DNA from: Winogradskyella sp. KYW1333 | Lineage (GTDB): Bacteria > Bacteroidota > Bacteroidia > Flavobacteriales > Flavobacteriaceae | DNA length: 64,000 nt | Assembly (NCBI RefSeq): GCF_003335675.1 | Contig: NZ_QPHL01000015.1 | Span: 248,001 to 312,000 of the forward strand | Direction of reading: 5' to 3' | In this document: positions 18,666 to 27,264 of the stretch, piece by piece | Layout of the letters: every line of letters starts with the position of its first letter | How positions within the stretch are numbered: the stretch's first letter is position 1 | The notes under the pieces: model-generated | Told to the model about the DNA's origin: nothing | What the model saw: only the letters and a program-made list of their open reading frames with translations | The model's database searches: none | Position numbers and translations under genes: made by a program

Positions 18666-18965
18666 TTAGTGTGTTTTAAAAATTTCCTTGCGTTTTTTTA
18701 ATTGACGTGATAAATCGCTTATCGTTTGATTTACTGCCAATTCATAATTTTTTTCATTCGATGTAGCAAAAATTCTAGGACCTGGTAAACTCAATTCTAT
18801 ATTACAGATTTTTCCGGCCTGGTGATCTTTGTCATCGTGTTTAATATAAACTTGAGCAGAAATAATGAACTCAAATTTATTTGCTAATTTCTCTAATTTT
18901 TCTGTCGTAAACCGTGATAAAGTCTCGCTAACATCAGTATTTACATATTGAAAATTCACCGTCAT
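18666..18965 (-). CDS. hpf: Ribosome hibernation-promoting factor, short HPF/RaiA family
   Basis: 99 residues: the single N-terminal domain of the HPF/RaiA family, without the C-terminal dimerisation domain of long HPF. Typical features are 'YVNTDVSETLSRFTTEKLEK', the basic and aromatic strand 'AQVYIKHDDKDHQAGKICNI' and the late helix with Lys/Arg residues ('LSRQLKKRKEIFKTH'). Such proteins bind the decoding region of 30S and silence ribosomes in stationary phase or stress. The next 400 bases upstream hold no intact gene. Confidence 0.9.
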   Translation of the reverse strand: MTVNFQYVNTDVSETLSRFTTEKLEKLANKFEFIISAQVYIKHDDKDHQAGKICNIELSLPGPRIFATSNEKNYELAVNQTISDLSRQLKKRKEIFKTH

Positions 18966-19365
18966 ATATATACTTGTTTTAATTAATAATTCCTTACTCT
19001 AATATACAATTTTTTATAAGGTTTATTACTGATAATTGTCATAAATAATACCTAAATATTTAAGTGCTGAAAATTTAAAACCAAGATCACGTCTATGGTT
19101 TTATAAACTAGCGAATAATGAATCAAGAAACTTCTAAGGACATGATTATTTTAAACCTTATAAATTAAAACAACGCTTTAGTCAAAGATTTCAGGATCTG
19201 ATGGAAACTCAATACTTCCAATACCAGAAATTGGTGTTTATACCCAATCTTGTGCTAGGCACACATTTACTATTAGTGCTATGAGAATGATGAATTTATA
19301 ATTCAATCGCATAGGTTGGTTTTTAATAAAGCTAATTTAATTCTAGTTTAAAAATAACTTTCATA
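18966..19365. other. 400-base stretch without an intact gene, with gene remnants
   Basis: No open frame of useful length, RNA gene or inverted repeat was recognised. The left 60 bases are the leader of the hpf gene. The rest is best read as decayed coding sequence on the minus strand (see 19026-19312). Confidence 0.6.
19026..19312 (-). pseudogene. Relic of a secreted protein gene
   Basis: From the ATG at 19312 the minus strand reads a clean signal peptide, MRLNYKFIILIALIVNVCLA, then QDWV and a TAA; the same frame continues for 19 codons (TPISGIGSIEFPSDPEIFD) before the next stop. A stop in place of one Tyr codon would explain this. Near the other end, in another frame, 'HRRDLGFKFSALKYLGIIYD' followed by NYQ and a stop looks like a protein C terminus. 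Together they suggest a gene reduced by a nonsense change, frameshift and deletion. The parent family was not recognised. Confidence 0.4.
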
Positions 19366-21162
19366 CTACTCAAACACAATATCATCAATATAAATTTTAT
19401 GTGGTGAGCCATAAGCGTTTGCAAAAAGCACAAATCCAGAACGAATGCAACTTAAATCTGATTTCTTGAGCTTAATAGTAAACTTGTGCCATTTAGAATC
19501 CAATGGAATTTCCTTAGCCTCAATGGCCGAATCTGGATAGGTCTTGTCCTTACCAATTAAACCAAAACCAATCTTGGCACTGACACCTCCAAAATCTGAC
19601 TTCGCCCAAAAACTAAAAGTCTTTGCACCGCTAATATCATAACCGCCTAAAATATCGCCCCAATCATTGGCTGGATCTACCAAACCAATGCCATACCAAC
19701 CGCTACGTTCTTTATAATGAATGCGCATGGAGGTTTTACCAGAGTGCTTTTCGCGTGTGTGGTTCATATCAATTTCTAAGGCATTATAATTTCCCATATA
19801 AGCAGAAGGGAAATAAGGCATTTCTATATCATCCTTATACACATAAAACGGGAGCTCTACTTTGGGTACTAAGAATCTTTTGGCGTTGGCAATAGCATCT
19901 TGTACCACAATAGACGAAGAAGCAATGCCCAAATTATTGTAGGTGTCCTTCACCATGGCATAGACTTTTATACTACCATTAACCTTAGGCAATTGTATTT
20001 CAAAACCATCATTAACATTCCCTCTATGATTTAATGGTGTAATCTGATTTCTATAACGTCTACTCCCAACACGATGGTTATAGGCAAAACTTACGTCTAA
20101 AGTTTCGTTTTCCTTATCTGAAATTTCTAAATCCACGGTAACCCATTCACCACTACTATAGGCTCTATCTGGCAAATTTAAGTTGGTGATTTCTGGCACA
20201 TAATTTTCTGGTTTGTTCCCAGTATAAGCATCACGTATGGCCCAATATTGTGGTCTGTAACTGCCATTAAAATGTGTCATTAGCCACACACCACCAAAAT
20301 CTTTTCCATCACTGTAATGAAATACATAAACACCTAAACAATTGGTTTTATTTGTTATCCAATCCTTATAGCCATTGGCAATGGCATCATATTTTTGCGT
20401 ATCGTTAGGCTCTATCTTTACAGCGTTTTTATCTTCTGTAGCATCCCATTCTCCCATAACGCCAAACTCTGTGACAATGTAAGGCTTATCAATGTTGCGT
20501 TTCTCCATTTCTTCCTGCAAGAAATTGGCACCAGCACCGTAAGCGTTAAGACCGTAAATATCTAAAGATGGCACATATTTACTCCACCAATCCATTCCAA
20601 AGGTCCAAGCCTCGGTTGATGATATCGGGTGATTGGCATCTATCTTCTTAATATCACTGCAAATACGTTCTAAAAATTGAGAATACACCAGCTTTTCTTC
20701 GTCAGTAGCCATATTGAGATATACCTCATTGCCTATTCCCCAAGTCAGTGTTGCTGGATGATCCTTGTACTTTTTTACAACCTCAATGGCGCTATTGTAT
20801 TGATCTTCTATGCCCTTTTTATCAGTGAGGTAGTTAAAACTATCATCGTCTTCCATACCAGGTCTTCCATGACGCATCCAAATACCAACCATCACTTTCA
20901 TGCCATGAGTATGCGCCATATCCATTAAAGCAGGTGTGTTGTCTCCAGTAGCCCAAAGACGTAAAGTATTTACGCCCAAATATTTTAAATCCTTAAAATA
21001 AGTGTCATAATTAGCCACATCCTTGTCATAACCCCAAGTTGCACCTTTAATTTCAAAAGGTTCGCCATCTACCTTTAAAACCCATTGATTCTCTATCTTT
21101 TCTACAGTGGTTTGTGCATATGATAAGAATGAAAAAAACAGGCTAAAGATCAAGTAACGCAT
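19366..21162 (-). CDS. Secreted glycoside hydrolase, (beta/alpha)8-barrel of the GH2/GH5 clan, with C-terminal beta-sandwich domains
   Basis: 598 residues when started at the ATG at 21162, which directly opens a signal peptide ('MRYLIFSLFFSFLSYAQ'); an in-frame ATG 33 bases upstream would spoil it. Residues about 20-330 form a clan A-type barrel: 'LRLWATGDNTPALMDMAH', 'WGIGNEVY' with the probable acid/base Glu, and 'IVTEFGVMGEWD' with the probable nucleophile Glu. Next comes an Ig-like region (about 335-430) and a C-terminal carbohydrate-binding-like jelly roll (about 445-598; 'KTFSFWAKSD', 'IYIDDIVFE'). It probably cleaves or transfers a beta-glycan in the periplasm or outside. The exact family and substrate cannot be told. 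No sus genes are near. Confidence 0.82.
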   Translation of the reverse strand: MRYLIFSLFFSFLSYAQTTVEKIENQWVLKVDGEPFEIKGATWGYDKDVANYDTYFKDLKYLGVNTLRLWATGDNTPALMDMAHTHGMKVMVGIWMRHGRPGMEDDDSFNYLTDKKGIEDQYNSAIEVVKKYKDHPATLTWGIGNEVYLNMATDEEKLVYSQFLERICSDIKKIDANHPISSTEAWTFGMDWWSKYVPSLDIYGLNAYGAGANFLQEEMEKRNIDKPYIVTEFGVMGEWDATEDKNAVKIEPNDTQKYDAIANGYKDWITNKTNCLGVYVFHYSDGKDFGGVWLMTHFNGSYRPQYWAIRDAYTGNKPENYVPEITNLNLPDRAYSSGEWVTVDLEISDKENETLDVSFAYNHRVGSRRYRNQITPLNHRGNVNDGFEIQLPKVNGSIKVYAMVKDTYNNLGIASSSIVVQDAIANAKRFLVPKVELPFYVYKDDIEMPYFPSAYMGNYNALEIDMNHTREKHSGKTSMRIHYKERSGWYGIGLVDPANDWGDILGGYDISGAKTFSFWAKSDFGGVSAKIGFGLIGKDKTYPDSAIEAKEIPLDSKWHKFTIKLKKSDLSCIRSGFVLFANAYGSPHKIYIDDIVFE

Positions 21163-21252
21163 ATCAATTTTTTTATAAAATGTAAAGCTACCCAATTTTT
21201 TGCGCTTAACCGAATATTAAATTATCTTTAAAATCCTATTTAATACTCATTT

Positions 21253-21828
21253 ATGCAACTTGTTTTTGCCACCAATAATCCAAACAAAATAAAGGAGATA
21301 CAAGCCTTAGTACCAGCTCATATTAAACTATTAAGCTTGGCTGATATATTGTGTATTGAGGATATCCCAGAAACCACAGGAACCATTGAAGGCAATGCCA
21401 AACAAAAAGCAGACCATATCAAAAACCATTATGGTTATGATTGCTTTGCGGATGACACTGGTTTGGAAGTTGAAGCCCTAAATGGCGAACCTGGAGTAAA
21501 TACGGCATACTATGCTGGCCCACAGCGTGATGCCAATGACAATATGGACAAACTACTGAATAATCTAAAGGACAATCCCAACAGAAATGCCCAGTTTAAA
21601 ACGGTTATTGCCCTGCATCTCAATGGTAACTACCATGAATTTACAGGAATTTGTAAAGGTGAGATTACCAAGGGAAAACAAGGTAATAAAGGCTTTGGTT
21701 ATGACCCAGTGTTTAGACCTCTAGGTTATGAGCAAACCTTTGCTCAAATCAACCTCAACTTAAAAACCCAAATTGGACATCGTGGTAAGGCTATAAAGCA
21801 ACTTTTTGATTTTTTAAAGAATACGTAA
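21253..21828 (+). CDS. rdgB: Non-canonical purine NTP pyrophosphatase (RdgB/HAM1)
   Basis: 191 residues. The enzyme hydrolyses ITP, dITP and XTP to the monophosphates, keeping deaminated purines out of nucleic acids. The substrate-binding start 'LVFATNNPNKIKEIQ', the metal and catalytic segment 'CFADDTGLEVEALNGEPG', and 'KGNKGFGYDPVF'-like region (here 'KQGNKGFGYDPVF') and 'HRGKAIKQL' are all present, so it is expected to be active. Its 3' part from about 21655 is repeated at 23265-23435 with about 4 differences in the first 95 bases, so its C-terminal end may have been exchanged by recombination. Confidence 0.96.
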   Translation: MQLVFATNNPNKIKEIQALVPAHIKLLSLADILCIEDIPETTGTIEGNAKQKADHIKNHYGYDCFADDTGLEVEALNGEPGVNTAYYAGPQRDANDNMDKLLNNLKDNPNRNAQFKTVIALHLNGNYHEFTGICKGEITKGKQGNKGFGYDPVFRPLGYEQTFAQINLNLKTQIGHRGKAIKQLFDFLKNT

Positions 21829-22113
21829 GATTACGGATTAAAATCTTACTGAGAAAATACTAACTTCGCTTATCAACAGAAAAACCAATTTTAACTGAAT
21901 TTATCTCAACGTTGTAAACATTTACAAAGTGAATGTCACAAATAAAAAACATCTAAAAGATTAATCTACATATCTATTGGCTTTACGACTTTAAATTTTA
22001 TCTAAAAGTAACCTTAATATGGAAAGCTATGACCAAAACTCTGTCATTAGGTTGTTAGCTCCTTTGTTTTATTTTTATTTAGGTTAAATTATAGAATTAT
22101 TAACTTTAAATAA

Positions 22114-23181
22114 ATGCAGAGCGCTCATCAATTACATTATACCATCGTAAGATTTAGTTTATTATTAAACTTTATCATGTTGTTTACATGCAATCAACTT
22201 TGGATAAATACAAAATCTTTACCTATTTTTCCTTTAATAAATAATAAATGGTTGACTCCAGATTATTTAGAAATGCCTATTCTTATTATTTATGGTATAC
22301 TTCATCTTTTAGCCTTCATAAAACCTAAGAAAATTTTTATAGGATTTATTATCTTTCTTTATATTATAATGGTTTTAAATGATCAAAATAGACTCGTCAC
22401 CTACCATTATCAGGTAATGATTATTTTACTTTTATTTCTATTCAACTCTACTACTACTATCTTCAAAGGTTTGTTTATTGGTATTTATTTTTGGGGTGGT
22501 ATTCATAAATTCAATCCTTGTTTTTATAGCTATTTTTCTAATCTACATATGTTTGGACTACCTTATTTTTTCAAGTCAGTTGTAGCTATTGGTATTCCTC
22601 TTACAGAAACTCTTTTAGCTTTAGGACTTATTTTTAAGTTAACCAAGAAGTATGCTTTTATAGGGCTTGTAACTATGCATGTTTTTATTTTAATTTTAGT
22701 CTTTTTTTTGTTTAAAAGCTATAATATAATTCCTTGGAATATTATTAACTGCTTCATTTTGTTTCATCTTTTTTGGGAAAATCAAAACATTTCTTTTTCT
22801 CTAGAAAAATCGAAAAAGGGAATTACTACTCTAATTTTAGCTACTACTATTTTAGTAGGCCCTTTATTAAACAAAGCTAATTTATGGGACGAACATTTAG
22901 CTTTTAAAATGTATACTTATGATGTAAATCAATTTTATTATGAAGTATCCGACAAGGTTAAAACCTCACTACCAATGGAAATTCAAGAATACTATAGAGA
23001 AGATCAAAACGGAAAAACATTTTTTTACCTCTATGATTGGTTTCTAAGTATTAACAGAGTCCCTATGTACTCAGAAGAAAGAAACATCATTCATATTGAA
23101 AATTATTTAAAAAATTTTCTTCCATTTGGAACGGTTTTTAATGAAGAATTGACTCTTAAGAATTATAGATATTGTAAATAA
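22114..23181 (+). CDS. Polytopic membrane protein, HTTM/gamma-carboxylase-like
   Basis: 355 residues, very rich in Phe, Ile and Leu, with about eight or nine membrane segments over residues 10-265 and a soluble C-terminal 90 residues. Features such as 'YHYQVMIILLLFLF', 'YFWGGIHKFNPCF', and 'PLTETLLALGLIF' recall the HTTM (horizontally transferred transmembrane) domain shared with vitamin K-dependent gamma-carboxylase and with DoxX-like proteins; this is a pattern judgement. Substrate unknown. The gene is more A/T-rich than its neighbours and is bounded by rdgB on the left and a duplicated rdgB tail on the right, which points to acquisition. Confidence 0.72.
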   Translation: MQSAHQLHYTIVRFSLLLNFIMLFTCNQLWINTKSLPIFPLINNKWLTPDYLEMPILIIYGILHLLAFIKPKKIFIGFIIFLYIIMVLNDQNRLVTYHYQVMIILLLFLFNSTTTIFKGLFIGIYFWGGIHKFNPCFYSYFSNLHMFGLPYFFKSVVAIGIPLTETLLALGLIFKLTKKYAFIGLVTMHVFILILVFFLFKSYNIIPWNIINCFILFHLFWENQNISFSLEKSKKGITTLILATTILVGPLLNKANLWDEHLAFKMYTYDVNQFYYEVSDKVKTSLPMEIQEYYREDQNGKTFFYLYDWFLSINRVPMYSEERNIIHIENYLKNFLPFGTVFNEELTLKNYRYCK

Positions 23182-23228
23182 AAATATCATTTTGATTAAA
23201 GTGGAAAATGAAAATAATATCTAAAAAA

Positions 23229-23435
23229 CAATAAGGGTAACTCAATACATTTAATGCCATTTACAAAGGTGAGATTACCAAGGGCAAACATGGTAATAAA
23301 GGCTTTGGTTATGACCCAGTGTTTAGACCTCAAGATTATGAGCAAACCTTTGCTCAAATAGACTTTGAACAAAAAAATAAAATTAGTCATCGTGGATTGG
23401 CCATGCAACTACTCATCAATTTTCTTTATAAGTAG
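23229..23435 (+). pseudogene. Duplicated 3' fragment of rdgB
   Basis: From 23265 the frame reads KGEITKGKHGNKGFGYDPVF and goes on to its own TAG at 23433-23435, matching the last 58 or so codons of rdgB. The first 95 bases differ from 21655-21749 at about 4 sites by hand count; the last 75 bases are much more diverged yet still clearly homologous ('ISHRGLAMQLL' against 'IGHRGKAIKQL'). Weak similarity upstream to about 23229 needs a frameshift. It lacks the N-terminal two thirds and cannot be functional. Confidence 0.9.
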
Positions 23436-23480
23436 TTCAGTTAGATTTTTATCTCTATATTGTTGAGTAATGGCTTATCC

Positions 23481-24302
23481 ATGAAGCATATGAAACAGAA
23501 TTATTCTTATAATGAGTTTGGTTATTCTTACAGATTTAAAAAACTCATATTTTATTTATCTACGTTCAGCCTAAAGGAAATACTAGTGCTGTTGTGGGGC
23601 CGTAAAAAAAATAAGGCCAAATATTTGATCCTAAAACCAAAACAACTGGCCCACCCTGTAAAAATCAGAAATATAGATAACGATGTTGGAGTATTTGCCT
23701 ATGTTTTATGGAAAAAATTTCATCTTCCACCAAAAGGTTATGAGCTATCAAGCGACGGTATAATTTTAGATTTAGGCGTAAATATTGGTTTAAGTGTTGC
23801 TCACTATAAGACTATTTATCCAGAAAATCCCATTATTGGTTATGAGATGGATGCATCGAATTTTGAAATTGCCAAACATAATACGCGACACTATAAAAAT
23901 GTCCAATTATTTAATAAAGCAGTATGGATAAAAAATATTAAAGTAAGTTATAATAAAGACTCTAGATTTGACTCTTTTTCAATCGATAATGAAGTGACCC
24001 ATAAAAATGTAGCCTTTGCACAAGGCTTGACCATAAGAGATATTATCAGTCAACATTCTATTGATAACATCGAATTTCTAAAAATGGATATTGAAGGTGC
24101 TGAAAAAGCTATTTTTAATGAGCATAATAAAGATTGGCTTAAAATTGTGAAATCTTTTAATATTGAATTTCACTTAGATAAAGACGAAAATTTAAATGAT
24201 TACATCAAAATTTTTGAAGGATATAAGTTTAAGGTATGGCAAAATAACCAGCGATCTTCTTGTTTAACAGGAATAAAATTAGGAATAAATGAAAAAGCTT
24301 AG
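23481..24302 (+). CDS. FkbM-family methyltransferase
   Basis: 273 residues from the ATG at 23481; a further ATG lies at 23490, and TTG codons upstream are less likely. The methyltransferase fold shows the S-adenosylmethionine motif 'GIILDLGVNIGLSVAHYKTI', the acidic end of the second strand in 'IIGYEMDASNF', and the family segment 'IEFLKMDIEGAEKAIF', all hallmarks of FkbM enzymes that O-methylate sugars or glycolipids. The N-terminal 75 residues are family-specific. Its stop overlaps the start of the GDPD lipoprotein gene by 14 bases, so the pair is translationally coupled. The acceptor is unknown; no other sugar genes are adjacent. Confidence 0.88.
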   Translation: MKHMKQNYSYNEFGYSYRFKKLIFYLSTFSLKEILVLLWGRKKNKAKYLILKPKQLAHPVKIRNIDNDVGVFAYVLWKKFHLPPKGYELSSDGIILDLGVNIGLSVAHYKTIYPENPIIGYEMDASNFEIAKHNTRHYKNVQLFNKAVWIKNIKVSYNKDSRFDSFSIDNEVTHKNVAFAQGLTIRDIISQHSIDNIEFLKMDIEGAEKAIFNEHNKDWLKIVKSFNIEFHLDKDENLNDYIKIFEGYKFKVWQNNQRSSCLTGIKLGINEKA

Positions 24303-25206
24303 ATTAGTTTTAATATTATTAATAGTGTTTGGATGTCAAGAGCATCATAAGACTGTTAATAGTTTCAAAAAGAAATTAGATATAAAAGCACTTATCACAA
24401 ATCTTGAGGATTCAAAAAACAAAGATGTCATTGTCGTTGCCCATCGTGGCGATTGGAGAAATGCACCAGAAAATTCTATGCAGGCAATTAAGAATTGTAT
24501 TGATATGGGTGTTGATATGGTAGAAATAGACGTTAGGGAGACAAAAGACGGTGAACTTGTTTTAATGCATGACTTAACTATTGACCGCACAACTAATGCG
24601 AAGGGATTCGTTAAAGATTGGACATTAGATAGTCTTAAGACACTAAAATTAATTGATGGTTTAGGAATAGAGACGGAACACAGAATACCTACATTGGAAG
24701 AGGCGCTATTACTATCTAAAAATAAAATTCTAATTAATCTTGATAAGAGCTACAAGATATTTGATAAATGCTACGAAATAATGGCTAAAACTCAAACACT
24801 TGATCAGGTAATTATAAAGGGTTCAAAAACAAGACAAGAAGTTGAGGATGAATTTGGTCAATATTTGGATAAAGTATATTTCATGCCAGTTTTGTTTCTA
24901 CCATCAGACGATAACGAAGACGTAGTAGATGATTACATTGAAAATCTTAAACCCGTAGCGTTTGAATTTGTCATTGAGAGTGACACAATTAACTTTTTGA
25001 ATAACTTTAAAGCAATAAGAGAAAGTGGCTCTAGTGTTTGGGTTAATGCCTTGTGGCCACATCATAATGGTGGACATGATGATGAAAAGGCAGCTCTTAA
25101 TATAAATGTTTATGACTGGTATTTAGAAAATGATATCGATATAATACAGACAGATAGACCTGAATTATTACTTAAATATCTTCGATCTAAAAAACTACAT
25201 GATTAA
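24289..25206 (+). CDS. Glycerophosphodiester phosphodiesterase family lipoprotein
   Basis: 305 residues starting with a lipoprotein signal ('MKKLRLVLILLIVFGCQE', lipobox Cys at residue 16). The GDPD core shows 'VVAHRGDWRNAPENS', the metal ligands in 'DMVEIDVRETKDGELVLMHD', and 'RTTNAKGFVKD'. The strand that usually carries a Glu reads 'ILINLDKSYKIF', as in the subgroup of GDPD-like proteins with an NLDK motif. The end 'DIDIIQTDRPELLLKYL' is typical. It likely hydrolyses a glycerophosphodiester or a related phosphodiester outside the cytoplasm. Its start overlaps the FkbM gene by 14 bases, which suggests a joint role, perhaps in modifying a lipid or glycan; that is inference. Confidence 0.88.
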   Translation: MKKLRLVLILLIVFGCQEHHKTVNSFKKKLDIKALITNLEDSKNKDVIVVAHRGDWRNAPENSMQAIKNCIDMGVDMVEIDVRETKDGELVLMHDLTIDRTTNAKGFVKDWTLDSLKTLKLIDGLGIETEHRIPTLEEALLLSKNKILINLDKSYKIFDKCYEIMAKTQTLDQVIIKGSKTRQEVEDEFGQYLDKVYFMPVLFLPSDDNEDVVDDYIENLKPVAFEFVIESDTINFLNNFKAIRESGSSVWVNALWPHHNGGHDDEKAALNINVYDWYLENDIDIIQTDRPELLLKYLRSKKLHD

Positions 25207-25306
25207 ATTAATTGAATAAACTACTGAAGTATAAGTATTAACAACATACTAAACCACCAAAAAATCAAGTATTTTATAGCATTTATTAGATATTGAAATT
25301 AAAGTA

Positions 25307-25314
25307 TATATTTG
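25307..25314 (+). promoter_or_regulatory. Probable -7 box of the DEAD-box helicase gene
   Basis: TATATTTG matches TAnnTTTG. It would start transcription near 25320 and leave a leader of about 120 bases, long for this organism. No good -33 element was found. Confidence 0.5.
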
Positions 25315-25333
25315 CAACATTATTGAGCGAGAG

Positions 25334-25399
25334 GTCCTAAATGGTTTAGGACAGGTGTTATAAGAAGTTTAGGTTAAAGTATGTCGGTTCCCTTCTTAT
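25334..25399 (+). promoter_or_regulatory. Structured 5' leader of the DEAD-box helicase gene
   Basis: Two stems are visible: a perfect 8-base hairpin GTCCTAAA/TTTAGGAC (25334-25352, 3-base loop), and ATAAGAAG (25360-25367) pairing with CTTCTTAT (25392-25399). Neither has a T-run, so they are not terminators. Cold-induced RNA helicases often have long structured leaders that set stability or translation by temperature; a similar role here is inference. Confidence 0.5.
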
Positions 25400-25438
25400 G
25401 TAACACTACATAACATAATCGATTATACAACTAGACGA

Positions 25439-27259
25439 ATGAGTACATTCCAAGAATTGGGTCTTAACCAAGACCTATTAAATGCTGTTGCTGACCTAGG
25501 GTTTACAAAACCTAGTGAAGTACAAGAAAAAGCAATCCCAACCCTTTTAGCGGAAGAACGTGACCTAGTAGCACTTGCCCAAACTGGTACAGGAAAAACG
25601 GCAGCCTTCGGGTTTCCAATGCTTCAAAAAATAAATGTAGACAGCCGTACAACGCAAGGTCTTATTTTATCGCCAACACGAGAGCTGTGTTTACAGATTA
25701 CCAATGAGCTTAAACTCTATGGTAAGTACTGTAAAGGTTTAAACGTGGTTGCCATTTATGGTGGCGCAAGCATAACAGAACAAGCCAGACAAGTAAAACG
25801 TGGTGCACAGATTATTGTGGCGACACCTGGCCGTATGAAAGATATGATCAGCCGTAATTTGGTAGATATATCTAAAATAGAATACAGTGTATTAGACGAG
25901 GCAGACGAGATGCTTAACATGGGATTCTATGAGGATATCACTGATATTTTATCCTACACACCAGATGACAAAAGCACATGGTTGTTTTCTGCAACAATGC
26001 CAAAAGAAGTGGCCACTATTGCCAGAAAATTTATGTACGATCCTATTGAAATTACAGTAGGTAACCGTAACGAAAGTACGAGCCAAGTATCACATGAATA
26101 TTATCTGGTAAATGGTAGAGATCGCTACTTAGCACTAAAGCGTTTGGCAGATGCTAATCCAGATATTTTTTCTGTAATCTTCTGTAGAACGAAGCGCGAT
26201 ACCCAAAAAGTAGCTGAAAAGTTAGTTGAAGATGGGTACAGTGCTGGTGCATTGCATGGTGACCTCAGCCAGAACCAACGTGATTTGGTAATGAAATCCT
26301 TTAGAAACAAGCAAATACAGATGCTGGTTGCTACAGATGTTGCAGCACGTGGTATTGACGTAGATGATATTACACACGTTATCAATTACCAATTACCAGA
26401 TGAGATAGAAACTTATACACACCGTTCTGGTAGAACTGGTAGAGCTGGTAAAACTGGTGTGTCTATGGTTATTGTTGCTAAAAGCGAGTTGCGTAAGATC
26501 AATGCCATAGAGCGTATCATTAAAAAGAAGTTTGAGAAAAAGGATATCCCGTCTGGTATGGAAATATGCGAAGTGCAGCTAATGAGCTTGGCTAATAAAA
26601 TGCATAATACCGAGATTAACCATGAAATTGATGCCTTTTTAGAGAGCATCAACGAATTGTTTGATGATACCAGCAAGGAAGAGTTGATTAAGAAATTCTT
26701 TTCAGTTGAGTTCACACGTTTTTACAACTATTACCGAAAGGCCAAAGACCTTACCGTTACAGATTCTAGCGATGGTGGTGGCAGAGCTCCTTCTGCTAAT
26801 GAAACCCGTTATTTTATCAATGTAGGTCGTAAAGATGGCTACGATTGGATGTCTCTTAAGGATTTCATTAAAGAGGTTTTAGACCTTGGCAGAGACGATG
26901 TATTTAAGGTAGATGTAAAGGACAGTTTTTCGTTCTTTAATACCGATAAAGCCATGGAGAAAAAGGTATTAGATTTCTTCACGGACTTTAAATACAATGG
27001 TAGATTTGTTAATGTTGAAGTCACTGAGAACAAAGGCGGTGGCGGTAGACGTGATCGTGGTGGTAGAGGTAAAAGAAGAAGTGACGATAGACGCGGTAAA
27101 AAGCGCTCCTCTGATTCTGGATTTCGTAGTGAAAGACGAGGTAGACGTTCGGATGGCCCAAAATCTGACCGTAGACGTTCAGGATCTGGCTCTGATAGAC
27201 CAAGGCGTTCGGATTCGGGATCTGGTACGGACAGACCAAGACGTTCTAGACGTAGATAA
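25439..27259 (+). CDS. deaD: DEAD-box ATP-dependent RNA helicase (DeaD/CsdA-like)
   Basis: 606 residues. The two RecA-like lobes carry the full motif set: Q motif 'FTKPSEVQEKAIP', Walker A 'AQTGTGKT', 'TPGR', 'VLDEADEML', 'FSATMP', 'ATDVAARGIDVD' and 'HRSGRTGRAGK'. After a helical linker, residues about 465-540 form a DbpA-type RNA-binding domain ('TRYFINVGRKDGYDW'). The last 70 residues are a low-complexity Arg/Gly/Ser/Asp tail. The layout matches DeaD/CsdA, which unwinds rRNA and mRNA structures during ribosome assembly and in the cold. A structured leader of about 120 bases precedes it. Its stop is 5 bases from the stop of the opposing T9SS gene. Confidence 0.93.
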   Translation: MSTFQELGLNQDLLNAVADLGFTKPSEVQEKAIPTLLAEERDLVALAQTGTGKTAAFGFPMLQKINVDSRTTQGLILSPTRELCLQITNELKLYGKYCKGLNVVAIYGGASITEQARQVKRGAQIIVATPGRMKDMISRNLVDISKIEYSVLDEADEMLNMGFYEDITDILSYTPDDKSTWLFSATMPKEVATIARKFMYDPIEITVGNRNESTSQVSHEYYLVNGRDRYLALKRLADANPDIFSVIFCRTKRDTQKVAEKLVEDGYSAGALHGDLSQNQRDLVMKSFRNKQIQMLVATDVAARGIDVDDITHVINYQLPDEIETYTHRSGRTGRAGKTGVSMVIVAKSELRKINAIERIIKKKFEKKDIPSGMEICEVQLMSLANKMHNTEINHEIDAFLESINELFDDTSKEELIKKFFSVEFTRFYNYYRKAKDLTVTDSSDGGGRAPSANETRYFINVGRKDGYDWMSLKDFIKEVLDLGRDDVFKVDVKDSFSFFNTDKAMEKKVLDFFTDFKYNGRFVNVEVTENKGGGGRRDRGGRGKRRSDDRRGKKRSSDSGFRSERRGRRSDGPKSDRRRSGSGSDRPRRSDSGSGTDRPRRSRRR

Positions 27260-27264
27260 AAGTA

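Noticed and set aside
22019-22087. Small frame of 22 codons with a hydrophobic end just before the HTTM gene.
   Set aside because: It could be a leader peptide, but nothing beyond an ATG and open frame supports it; the region is A/T-rich.
21829-22113. Attachment site or target-site duplication for an integrative element near rdgB.
   Set aside because: The repeat is a diverged gene end, not a short exact direct repeat, and there is no integrase; recombination between homologues fits better.
23196-23408. Minus-strand frame of 70 codons next to the HTTM gene.
   Set aside because: It is antisense to the duplicated rdgB tail, which explains the sequence.
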